Assembly: GCA_031284085.1 (NCBI GenBank)
Contig: JAITAM010000066.1
Location: 1 to 6,313, forward strand
Direction of reading: 5' to 3'
Length of the DNA stretch: 6,313 bases
Source of the DNA: Spirochaetaceae bacterium
Lineage (GTDB): Bacteria > Spirochaetota > Spirochaetia > Treponematales > Breznakiellaceae
Part shown: positions 1 through 5,874 of the stretch, one piece after another
How the letters are laid out: each line of letters opens with the position of its first letter
Numbering within the stretch: position 1 is the first letter of the stretch
Made by a program: the position numbers and the translations under genes
Notes under the pieces: generated by a model
What the model saw: only the letters and a program-made list of their open reading frames with translations
The model's database searches: none
Told to the model about the DNA's origin: nothing

Positions 1-831
1 GCTCATAGTTTCACTTATTTTCAGAAAATTATCATAACTATTGAAGCACTAGGCGGTTTTGCGCCATATATAGAGGGCTGCGCTGGTCATGCTTGTAAGC
101 CGATTGACTCAAAGCTTGAATTTACTGCTCATAGCTTCACTTTTTTTCAGAAAATTATCATAAGCATTGAAGCACTAGGCGCTTTTGCACCATATATAGA
201 GGGCTGCGCTGGTCATGCTTGTAGGCCGATTGACTCAAATCTTGGACTTACTGCTCATAGTTTCACTTATTTTCAGAAAATTATCATAACTATTGAAGCA
301 CTAGGCGCTTTTGCACCATATATAGAGGGCTGCGCTGGTCATGCTTGTAGGCCGATTGACTCAAAGCTTGGATTTGCCGCTCATAGTTTCACTTTTTTTC
401 AGAAAATGCTCATAACTATTGAAGCAATATGCGGTTTTGCGCCATATATAAAGGGCTGCGCTGGTCATGCTTGTAGGTCGATTGACTCAAAGCTTGGATT
501 TGCCGCTCATAGTTTCGCTTATTTTCAGAAAATGGACATAACCATTGAAGCACTATGCGCTTTTGCGCCATATATAGAGGGCTGCGCTGGTCATGCTTGT
601 AAGCCGATTGACTCAAAGCTTAGATTTGCCGCTCATAGTTTTACTTTTTTTCAGAAAATTATCATAAGCATTGAAGCACTAGGCAGTTTTGCGCCATATA
701 TAGAGGGCTGCGCTAGTCATGCTTGTAGGCCGATTGACTCAAAGCTTGAATTTACTGCTCATAGCTTCACTTCTTTTCAGAAAATTATCATAAGCATTGA
801 AGCACTAGGCGGTTTTGCGCCATATATCTAA
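1..831 (+). CDS. doubtful open frame spanning the 126-bp repeats (5' end outside window)
   Basis: Because the unit is 126 bp, one plus-strand frame stays open from the left edge to TAA at 829-831, giving about 276 residues of a 42-residue repeat. Each repeat reads roughly AHSFTxFQK, then IEAL, FAPYIEGCAGHAC, PIDSKL, with two conserved cysteines in the GCAGHAC stretch. The first ATG inside the window is at 406, but the frame is open before it, so any true start lies upstream. I recognise no family. Evidence against a real gene: substitutions between copies are not concentrated at third codon positions, no convincing ribosome-binding site is seen, and one open copy of a 126-bp unit makes all copies open automatically. 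Copy 7 acquires TAA through a local change of AGAGGG to CTAATG, and the partial eighth copy ends in TAG at 955-957. It may be a repeat protein fragment or simply non-coding satellite DNA. Confidence 0.2.
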   Translation, partial: AHSFTYFQKIIITIEALGGFAPYIEGCAGHACKPIDSKLEFTAHSFTFFQKIIISIEALGAFAPYIEGCAGHACRPIDSNLGLTAHSFTYFQKIIITIEALGAFAPYIEGCAGHACRPIDSKLGFAAHSFTFFQKMLITIEAICGFAPYIKGCAGHACRSIDSKLGFAAHSFAYFQKMDITIEALCAFAPYIEGCAGHACKPIDSKLRFAAHSFTFFQKIIISIEALGSFAPYIEGCASHACRPIDSKLEFTAHSFTSFQKIIISIEALGGFAPYI

Positions 832-957
832 TGCTGCGCTGGTCATGCTTGTAGGCCGATTGACTCAAAGCTTGAACTTGCCGCTCATAGTTTCACTTTT
901 TTTCAGAAAATTATCATAAGCATTGAAGCAATACGCGCTTTTTCACCATATATATAG
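1..957. repeat. 126-bp tandem repeat array, 7 complete copies plus a partial eighth
   Basis: Copies begin with GCTCATAG at 1, 127, 253, 379, 505, 631, 757 and 883, so every interval is exactly 126 bp (42 codons) with no indel. The eighth copy stops around 954-957 after CCATATATATAG. Copies differ by scattered single substitutions; copies 1 and 3, for instance, differ at about six bases. Each unit carries a CCATATAT stretch, a HindIII-like AAGCTT in most copies, and TTTTCAGAAAA. One site alternates tat/ttt from copy 1 to copy 6, hinting at an older 252-bp dimer unit, while copies 4 and 5 share private changes, as expected from local duplication. The array very probably continues left of the window. 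Copies are too long and lack the spacer structure of a CRISPR, and no attC-like integron structure is visible. Function unknown. Confidence 0.97.
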
Positions 958-1011
958 TACTGCCGGTTGGCGCCGACAGCAATGCTGTATGGCATTTTCA
1001 TCATATCGTGT

Positions 1012-1018
1012 GAGAGGG
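1012..1018 (+). promoter_or_regulatory. ribosome-binding site of ssb, fixes the start
   Basis: GAGAGGG lies 5 nt before ATG 1024. It supports that start over an in-frame TTG at 967, which would add 19 unsupported residues and has no Shine-Dalgarno sequence in front of it. Confidence 0.7.
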
Positions 1019-1023
1019 TTAGT

Positions 1024-1422
1024 ATGAACAATCTTAATTCAGTTTTGATCGAAGGCAACGTGGTACAGGAACCTGTGTACAAGACAAGTCCCAAGGGGAA
1101 ACCGCTCTGCACTTTTAGTCTTGCCTCTTATCGTTACTACTGCTATGAAAACAGGACCGTAACAGAAATCAATTTCTTTGATATAGAGACATGGTCGAAA
1201 CTGGCAGAGTATTGCCAGCAGGGGCACAAAGGCTACGGGGTCAGGGTTGTAGGGCGTCTTAAACAAGAGCGCTGGAACGATGCCGGGGGAAAGACACATT
1301 CAAAAATAATTATAGTTGCCGAGCATGTTGAATTTAAGCCGGACAGACAAGAAGGGTCCGTGCCGCGTGCTGAGAGGGCAGAAGCTCTCGTTGCAGGCAC
1401 AGCGCAGGCCGGTTTATTCTAA
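1024..1422 (+). CDS. ssb: single-stranded DNA-binding protein, short form without acidic tip
   Basis: A 132-residue protein of the bacterial SSB OB-fold family, which coats single-stranded DNA during replication, repair and recombination. The OB fold covers roughly residues 3-105: MNNLNSVLIEGNVV at the N-terminus, a NFFDIETWSKLAE strand-helix segment at 50-62 with Trp57 near the place of E. coli Trp54, and VVGRLKQERW at 75-84 with Trp84 matching the conserved aromatic near E. coli Trp88. AEHVEF at 99-104 closes the fold. The start is ATG 1024, preceded by a good ribosome-binding site. Only about 28 residues follow the fold, and they end AQAGLF instead of the family's acidic tail and D-D-x-P-F-like tip, which recruits repair and replication partners. 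It stands alone here, not next to rpsF/rpsR as the housekeeping ssb often is, so it could be a paralogue or a sole SSB with an altered tail. Its last codons resemble the neighbouring repeat element. Confidence 0.88.
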   Translation: MNNLNSVLIEGNVVQEPVYKTSPKGKPLCTFSLASYRYYCYENRTVTEINFFDIETWSKLAEYCQQGHKGYGVRVVGRLKQERWNDAGGKTHSKIIIVAEHVEFKPDRQEGSVPRAERAEALVAGTAQAGLF

Positions 1423-1431
1423 AAGCCCGTG

Positions 1432-1602
1432 CCGGCAGGCAGAGCCTGTTCCGACCCGCCAGCGGATTTCAAAGCTTTCGGCGCTGGTATCGGGGGGCGG
1501 CAGGCCGCCTGCTAAATTTGATGTACGGCTTTTTGCAGGCTGGCTTGTTTCGACGTTTCGGCATTATGAGCAAATGCGGTGTACGGCTTTTTGCCTGCAA
1601 GC
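1432..1602 (+). repeat. dispersed intergenic hairpin element, forward copy, 3' of ssb
   Basis: Starting 10 nt after the ssb stop, this stretch shares blocks with 2651-2834 (inverted) and 5875-5950 (forward). In order: hairpin CAGGC-AGA-GCCTG (1436-1448); CCAGCG (1459-1464) pairing with CGCTGG (1482-1487); core TATCGGGGGGCGG (1488-1500); a GC-rich hairpin GGCGGC-AG-GCCGCC (1496-1509); GTACGGCTTTTTGC at 1523-1536, and the same 14-mer again at 1581-1594 followed by CTGCAAGC. No open frame with credible coding signals covers it. Its position just after a stop codon and its stems suggest a 3'-end or RNA-structure role, but there is no classical stem plus uninterrupted T-run terminator. Nothing else is seen between 1423 and 1608. 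Confidence 0.75.
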
Positions 1603-1608
1603 AGCAGA

Positions 1609-1645
1609 CATATAGGCTGAGTGCAGGCATGCATATAGGATGAGT
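1609..1645 (+). repeat. short direct repeat, two copies 23 bp apart
   Basis: CATATAGGCTGAGT at 1609-1622 recurs as CATATAGGATGAGT at 1632-1645, 13 of 14 bases identical. It lies between the hairpin element and the left end of the insertion sequence. It could be a protein-binding pair, a small duplication or chance; nothing further supports a role. Confidence 0.5.
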
Positions 1646-1664
1646 CAGCCTTCTGATATAGGTT

Positions 1665-1674
1665 AGGTCTGACC
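1665..1674 (+). repeat. left terminal inverted repeat of the IS remnant
   Basis: AGGTCTGACC is the exact reverse complement of 2634-2643. It lies about 50 nt before the first transposase codon, the usual distance in IS3 elements. Confidence 0.7.
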
Positions 1675-1722
1675 TCCAACATAGTGAACCTCCTTCGATT
1701 GAAAAGATAGGAACTTAAGCCT

Positions 1723-2624
1723 ATGATCAAAGAAGAAAATATCATGGAAGAAAGAAGAGTTTTTACCAGAGAGTTTAAGAAACGGGCGGTGGAACTTGCC
1801 TTGAGAATGAACCGGAAGCAGCTGGAGATAGCTCAAGAGCTTGGCATTAACCAGAATATGCTTGCATGATGGAAGCAGGAGATGAAGCGGAGTGAAACAG
1901 GACATATAAAAGCCTTCAGCGGCAGAGAAAATGCCCGGGATGAAGAGACGGCTCGGCTGCGGAAAGAAATTGCCGACTTGCGGGAAACCAATGAAATCCT
2001 ATTTCACGGTACGGAATTTCCGGTAGCGGCGTATCTGCTCATACATCAGTATCAAGGACAGTACCCGGTTACGAAGATGGCAAGACGCTTGAGGGTAAGC
2101 CGAAGTGGGTATTAGGCGTGGCTTGTAAGAAAACTCAGCAGGCACGAGCAGACAGACCGGGCGCTTTTGAGGTTCATTATCTTGATAGGTAAAGCACACC
2201 GAGAGCGCTATGGCAACCCACGAGTATGGCAAACCTTAACTCAGAAGTTTCCAATAAGGATAAGCCGAAAGCGGGTGGAACGACTAATAAGAAAGCGGGG
2301 ACTGAAGACTCGAAGGAAGAAGAGCGGGATGAACACGACGGAGTCAAAGTATGTACTGCCTGTGGCGGAGAACATGTTAAACCGAAAGTTTAGGGTGTGC
2401 GGACCAGAATAGAAGCGGGTGTCGGACATAACGTATCTGAGGACGAGCGGCGACTGGCTGTATTTGACGATGATACTAGAGTTGCGCTAGATCTAGTAGA
2501 ACTTGCGGAATAGGTCCCAGAATGGAGGCTATAGAAACAGTACACGGCCGCTGGCCTATCAGACAAAAAACTGCACTCCGCCCTTTGATACAATGCCGAA
2601 GCTTAGAAGCGGGCTATGGCTGTG
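1723..2624 (+). pseudogene. IS3-family transposase (orfA/orfB remnant), several stops and a deletion
   Basis: The frame starting at ATG 1723 (or ATG 1744) reads through OrfA-like and OrfB-like parts. Residues such as RRVFTREFKKRAVELA form the N-terminal helix-turn-helix, and an Arg/Leu/Glu-rich heptad region ending LRETNEIL resembles the OrfA leucine zipper. YPVTKMARRLRVSRSGY and RYGNPRVWQTL are OrfB HTH_21-type motifs, and VSDITYLRTSGDWLYL carries the first catalytic Asp (2425-2427) of the DDE core. In-frame stops lie at 1867 (TGA), 2113 (TAG, within SGY-stop-AWL), 2410 (TAG, before KRVSDITYL) and 2488-2499 (three TAGs). The second Asp and the Glu are absent. A C-terminal scrap, KLHSAL-stop-YNAEA, appears in another frame at 2568-2603, matching the HSALGY terminus of IS3 transposases. 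OrfA and OrfB parts share one frame here with no A6G slippage site visible. Not functional. Confidence 0.88.
2474..2498 (+). repeat. inverted repeat near the transposase deletion junction
   Basis: TACTAGA (2474-2480) and TCTAGTA (2492-2498) can pair around an 11-nt loop. The pair sits where the recognisable DDE sequence stops, just before the C-terminal remnant resumes. It could mark a hairpin-assisted deletion or be left over by chance. Confidence 0.4.
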
Positions 2625-2633
2625 AGGGGTCAG

Positions 2634-2643
2634 GGTCAGACCT
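2634..2643 (-). repeat. right terminal inverted repeat of the IS remnant
   Basis: GGTCAGACCT, the reverse complement of the left repeat, lies about 10 nt beyond the C-terminal transposase remnant. Confidence 0.68.
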
Positions 2644-2650
2644 TAAACGA

Positions 2651-2834
2651 CTTCTTGCAGGCAAAAAGCCGGCCGTTAAGGTCTACAGTATAACCGCTGC
2701 ATCGACTGCTGCTTGCAAGCAAAAAGCCGACCGCCGCTCCCGATACAAGAACCTCTGAAACAGGCCGTGCCTGCCTGCAGGCAAAAAGCCGACCGCCACT
2801 CCCGATACAGCAGCGAAATGTTGAAACACGCTGG
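2651..2834 (-). repeat. dispersed intergenic hairpin element, inverted, two 62-bp units plus a partial
   Basis: Two direct units start at 2711 (GCTTGCAAGC) and 2773 (GCCTGCAGGC), 62 bp apart. They share GCAAAAAGCCGACCGCC, then one variable base, then CTCCCGATACA, and later a TGAAACA block. A partial copy, TTGCAGGCAAAAAGCCGGCC, lies at 2655-2674. On the minus strand these read in the same order as the forward copies after ssb and cca: hairpin CAGGC-CGT-GCCTG (2761-2773), TATCGGGAGCGGC core, CGGCTTTTTGC. They fill the gap between the IS remnant and purH, antisense to purH. A forward fragment, ATACGGCTTT, follows at 2841-2850. I see no gene in 2644-2872. Confidence 0.78.
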
Positions 2835-2860
2835 CGGGACATACGGCTTTGAGTCTTGAC

Positions 2861-2865
2861 GAGGG
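2861..2865 (+). promoter_or_regulatory. ribosome-binding site favouring a GTG start for purH
   Basis: GAGGG lies 7 nt before GTG 2873. The alternative ATG at 2891 is preceded by an A/T-rich stretch with no Shine-Dalgarno sequence, although it corresponds better to where PurH homologues usually begin. Confidence 0.55.
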
Positions 2866-2872
2866 ACATTAA

Positions 2873-4510
2873 GTGTGGCATCATAATACTATGAGTAAAA
2901 GAGCACTTATTAGTGTATACGACAAAACCGGAGTTGATTCATTAGCCGCTTTTTTAAGCCAATCCGGCTGGGAGCTTGTTTCTACAGGCGGGAGCGCACA
3001 ATACTTACGAGAACAGCATATACCGGTAACCGATATAGCCGCTATAACCAATTTCCCTGAATGTCTGGACGGACGGGTGAAAACTTTACATCCGGCTGTA
3101 TACGCCGGTATTTTAGCACGCCGTGATATTCCTGCGCATCAGGAGAGTTTGCAAGCACAGAATATACTTCCAATCGATCTCGTCTGTGTCAATCTGTATC
3201 CATTCTCTGAAAAAATGCAGGAAGACCTTCCTTTTGAAGAGATGGTTGAGTTTATAGATATTGGCGGTCCATCTATGCTGCGTGCAGCGGCAAAGAACTT
3301 TCAGGATGTAATAGCTCTGAGCAACCCGACTGACTATGCTGCGGTTATAAACTTTCTGATCAAAGGAGAGGTTCCTCTTGCGTTCCGTAAAAACCTTGCA
3401 GGGAGAATTTTCGCACTCATTTCAGCTTACGATGCAGCTATTGCTCAGTACCTTCTTGATGATGAATACCCTGAATACTGGAGCCGATCCTTCAAAAGAG
3501 CGCAGCGCCTGCGGTATGGTGAGAACAGCCACCAATCTGCCACGCTTTATTGGACATCCGACCGAAAAGGGGCTTTGCCCGGTATGCAGCAGCTTCACGG
3601 CAAGGAACTATCTTACAACAATATTCACGATCTCGATTTGGCATGGAAGCTTGCCTGTGCGTTCGGACTTGAAGCAGACGGCACTCCTCCGCAAGGCCAA
3701 GAGGATATTAAGAATATCTTTGGTGCAGATAGCCCGCTCTTGCCGCCGGTTTGTTGTGCTGCGGTTAAACACAACACTCCTTGCGGCGTAGCCCTCGGAA
3801 ATACGCTTTCCGAGGCTTACTTAAAGACCTATACCTGCGATCCGATGTCTATTTATGGCGGCGTTATTGCTTGTAATGTACCCGTTGATGCCCAGACTGC
3901 TGAAAAGTTATCGGAACTATTTCTAGAGATTATTATTGCGCCGGATTTTAGCAGCGATGCTTTTGCTATATTCGCAAAGAAGAAAAACATTCGGATTATG
4001 AAGGCAAGCAGGGCGCCGCATCAGCCTCACGAATCGATTTCGGTAGATGGGGGACTTTTGGTACAGGAGAGTGATCGCAGGCTTTTTGAGAAATGGGAGC
4101 TTGTAACCCAAGCGGTACCGCCGGCGGAAGACATTGCAGACATGATCTTTGGTATGCGAGCTGTAACATACGTTAAATCAAACGCTATTGTGGTAGTTAA
4201 GCACCTTGCTACTGTAGGTATTGGCGGCGGTGAGACCAACCGTATATGGCCTACTGAAATGGCATTAAACAGAGCGTTCCGTATCATAGTAACGGCTGCA
4301 GAAGAGGGCAAAGGTGATGGAGAGCCGGCACGTGTGCTTGCATCGGATGCCTTTTTCCCATTCCCTGATGTGGTAGAAGTTGCGGCAAGCGCCGGTATAA
4401 CAACCATAATTCAACCCGGCGGCTCGCAAAACGATCATAATGTTATTGAAACCTGCAACAACCTCGGTATTGCCATGGTCTTTACCGGTATGCGGCACTT
4501 TAAGCACTAG
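2873..4510 (+). CDS. purH: bifunctional AICAR formyltransferase / IMP cyclohydrolase
   Basis: PurH performs the last two steps of de novo purine synthesis in the cytoplasm: transfer of a formyl group from 10-formyl-THF to AICAR, then ring closure to IMP. The 545-residue length (539 from ATG 2891) is near the family norm and both domains are complete. The N-terminal cyclohydrolase has ALISVYDKTG (11-20), STGG (37-40), VKTLHP (69-74), NLYPF (107-111) and IDIGGPSMLRAAAKNF (128-143). The C-terminal transformylase has LRYGEN (213-218), LSYNN (246-250), the catalytic pair Lys299-His300 in AVKHNTPCGVA, DPMSIYGG (323-330), YVKSNAI (433-439), ASDAFFPFPD (490-499) and the terminal MVFTGMRHFKH. The usual GENPHQ motif reads GENSHQ here. 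GTG 2873 has the better ribosome-binding site. No other pur gene is in the window; cca follows 13 nt after the stop, suggesting one transcript. Confidence 0.97.
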   Translation: MWHHNTMSKRALISVYDKTGVDSLAAFLSQSGWELVSTGGSAQYLREQHIPVTDIAAITNFPECLDGRVKTLHPAVYAGILARRDIPAHQESLQAQNILPIDLVCVNLYPFSEKMQEDLPFEEMVEFIDIGGPSMLRAAAKNFQDVIALSNPTDYAAVINFLIKGEVPLAFRKNLAGRIFALISAYDAAIAQYLLDDEYPEYWSRSFKRAQRLRYGENSHQSATLYWTSDRKGALPGMQQLHGKELSYNNIHDLDLAWKLACAFGLEADGTPPQGQEDIKNIFGADSPLLPPVCCAAVKHNTPCGVALGNTLSEAYLKTYTCDPMSIYGGVIACNVPVDAQTAEKLSELFLEIIIAPDFSSDAFAIFAKKKNIRIMKASRAPHQPHESISVDGGLLVQESDRRLFEKWELVTQAVPPAEDIADMIFGMRAVTYVKSNAIVVVKHLATVGIGGGETNRIWPTEMALNRAFRIIVTAAEEGKGDGEPARVLASDAFFPFPDVVEVAASAGITTIIQPGGSQNDHNVIETCNNLGIAMVFTGMRHFKH

Positions 4511-4523
4511 GTATTGTGCCGGT

Positions 4524-5870
4524 GTGTATATAATAGATCCAATCTTAAAAGAAATCGCCGGTATCTTCTCCCATGCCGGAAAACAGGTATTTTTGGTAGG
4601 CGGGGCGGTGCGTGATATGGTTCGGGGAAAAACCCCTTCGGACTTTGACCTTGCCACCGATGCCCACCCGCAAGAACTTTTTACCTTTTTCCCGCATGTC
4701 ATTCCTACCGGCATAAAACATGGTACAGTTACTGTTATATTTAAGGGATACTCGTTAGAAATCACCACCTTCAGAACCGAATCCGATTATGAAGACGGCA
4801 GGCGCCCGGACAGTGTTGTCTGGGCTTCATGTATTGAAGAGGACCTTTCCCGGCGGGATTTTACTATGAATGCCATGGCGCTGAATCTATATTCCCGACA
4901 AGTGGTTGATCCTTTTGGCGGAGAACAGGACATTAAACGGCGCATTATCCGGTGTGTGGGAAACCCCTCCGACCGATTTTCTGAAGACGGCCTCCGCGCC
5001 CTGAGAGCTGTCCGCTTTGCAGCTCAACTGAACTTTTCTATTGACGAAAGTACGCTAAAAGCTATTCCCGAATCTCTTTCGGTTACGGCTCGTGTATCTG
5101 CAGAACGGATACACGATGAGATTGATAAAATTATTGCCTCTACAAAACCCTCGGTTGCCTTACTTCTTATGGAACAAACGGGTTTATTAGCGTTGGTTTT
5201 GCCCGAACTGGCACGATGCCGCGGTGTGGATCAAAAAGGCTTCCATCGGTTTGACGTGCTGGATCATTCGTTATGCGCCGCCGATTATGCGGCTGGAAAT
5301 GAATTCCCGCATCCGGTACGTCTTGCGGCGCTGCTTCATGATATTGGCAAGCCGATAACCCGCAAACTTGACGAATCCGGCGTCTGGACTTTTTATCAGC
5401 ATGAAAAATACTCTGCGCAAGCTGCCTGCGCTATTTTGACTCGGCTGCGCTACCCCAATACGATTATAGCAACGGTAACTCATCTTATTGCCGAACACAT
5501 GTTTCACTACACCGAAGACTGGAGCGATGCTGCGGTGCGCCGTTTCATTATACGGGTTGGTGAAGAAAACTTACCGGCGCTTTACCGCCTCCGCCGCGCC
5601 GACTCATTTGCCCTAGCCGGACTTGAGGGGCAGAACCGCCATCTCATTTTGTTGATGGATCGGGTGAAAGAGATTTTATCGGAACGTTCCTGTTTAGGTC
5701 TCAAAGACCTTGCTGTTTCCGGCAAGGACTTGAAGGCGCTTGGTGTTGCTCCGGGGCCGCGCATGGGCATTATTCTCAAAGACTTGCTTGAGGCAGTGCT
5801 TGACGATCCGACTCTTAACACCCAAGAGAAGCTGTTGGAAATTACCCAGAAAAAGTATTGTCCCCATTAA
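4524..5870 (+). CDS. cca: CCA-adding tRNA nucleotidyltransferase with HD domain
   Basis: A class II nucleotidyltransferase/poly(A) polymerase-family enzyme that adds or repairs the 3'-terminal CCA of tRNAs from CTP and ATP. With GTG 4524 as start it has 448 residues. The head domain shows LVGGAVRD (24-31) and the metal-binding DFDLATD (40-46, Asp40 and Asp42). RRDFTMNAMAL (110-120), DPFGG (129-133) and the nucleotide-selecting region EDGLRALRAVRF (154-165) follow. A C-terminal HD domain is marked by LDHSL (246-250), LLHDIGKP (270-277) and HEKYSA (293-298), implying possible phosphohydrolase activity as in several bacterial CCA enzymes. The same frame is open back to ATG 4440 inside purH, but homology begins only near YIIDPILKEIAG, so GTG 4524 is preferred. 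Its ribosome-binding site is poor (AGG at 4509-4511), fitting translation coupled to the purH stop. Sequence alone does not separate full CCA-adding from partial A- or CC-adding activity. Confidence 0.93.
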   Translation: MYIIDPILKEIAGIFSHAGKQVFLVGGAVRDMVRGKTPSDFDLATDAHPQELFTFFPHVIPTGIKHGTVTVIFKGYSLEITTFRTESDYEDGRRPDSVVWASCIEEDLSRRDFTMNAMALNLYSRQVVDPFGGEQDIKRRIIRCVGNPSDRFSEDGLRALRAVRFAAQLNFSIDESTLKAIPESLSVTARVSAERIHDEIDKIIASTKPSVALLLMEQTGLLALVLPELARCRGVDQKGFHRFDVLDHSLCAADYAAGNEFPHPVRLAALLHDIGKPITRKLDESGVWTFYQHEKYSAQAACAILTRLRYPNTIIATVTHLIAEHMFHYTEDWSDAAVRRFIIRVGEENLPALYRLRRADSFALAGLEGQNRHLILLMDRVKEILSERSCLGLKDLAVSGKDLKALGVAPGPRMGIILKDLLEAVLDDPTLNTQEKLLEITQKKYCPH

Positions 5871-5874
5871 CCTA

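Larger units (their letters stand above)
1665..2643 (+). mobile_element. degenerate IS3-family insertion sequence with internal deletion
   Basis: The boundaries are set by a perfect 10-bp inverted pair, AGGTCTGACC at 1665-1674 and GGTCAGACCT at 2634-2643; the adjacent CTCC / GGGG bases also partly match. Inside is one decayed IS3-type transposase reading rightwards. IS3 elements are normally about 1.2-1.5 kb, so this copy of about 0.98 kb has lost roughly 300 bp, consistent with the missing middle of the DDE domain. The true ends may extend or contract by a few bases, and no target-site duplication could be identified. It is immobile in itself but might be mobilised by a transposase from an intact relative elsewhere in the genome. 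Confidence 0.85.

Noticed and set aside
416..616. Minus-strand open frame in the tandem repeats
   Set aside because: Open only because copy 5 has lost a stop that the neighbouring copies carry; the other copies break it.
1..957. CRISPR array or integron attC array
   Set aside because: The 126-bp units abut each other with no unique spacers, no cas genes are present, and no attC-like imperfect palindrome pairs or integrase are visible.
967..1023. Earlier TTG start for ssb at 967
   Set aside because: It has no ribosome-binding site and adds residues without SSB similarity; ATG 1024 has GAGAGGG at good spacing and begins with the family's N-terminus.
1316..1615. 99-codon plus-strand open frame running out of the ssb end
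   Set aside because: It is an alternative frame of ssb and the repeat element, with no homology and no ribosome-binding site.
2636..2884. 82-codon minus-strand open frame before purH
   Set aside because: It consists almost entirely of the inverted repeat units, so its repeated peptide motifs reflect DNA repeats rather than a gene.
2856..2887. purH promoter TTGACG ... CATAAT
   Set aside because: The gap is 20 nt, the -10 is weak, and transcription would start after the start codons it should serve.
3378..3791. 137-codon plus-strand open frame inside purH
   Set aside because: Overlaps purH in another frame across conserved motifs, with no homology or ribosome-binding site.
4027..4407. 126-codon minus-strand open frame inside purH
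   Set aside because: Antisense to the conserved transformylase domain, with low-complexity Ser/Ala/Thr-rich composition typical of a shadow frame.
4265..4768. 167-codon minus-strand open frame across the purH-cca junction
   Set aside because: It is antisense to two clearly homologous genes, shows no recognisable motif, and is explained as a shadow of their codon usage.
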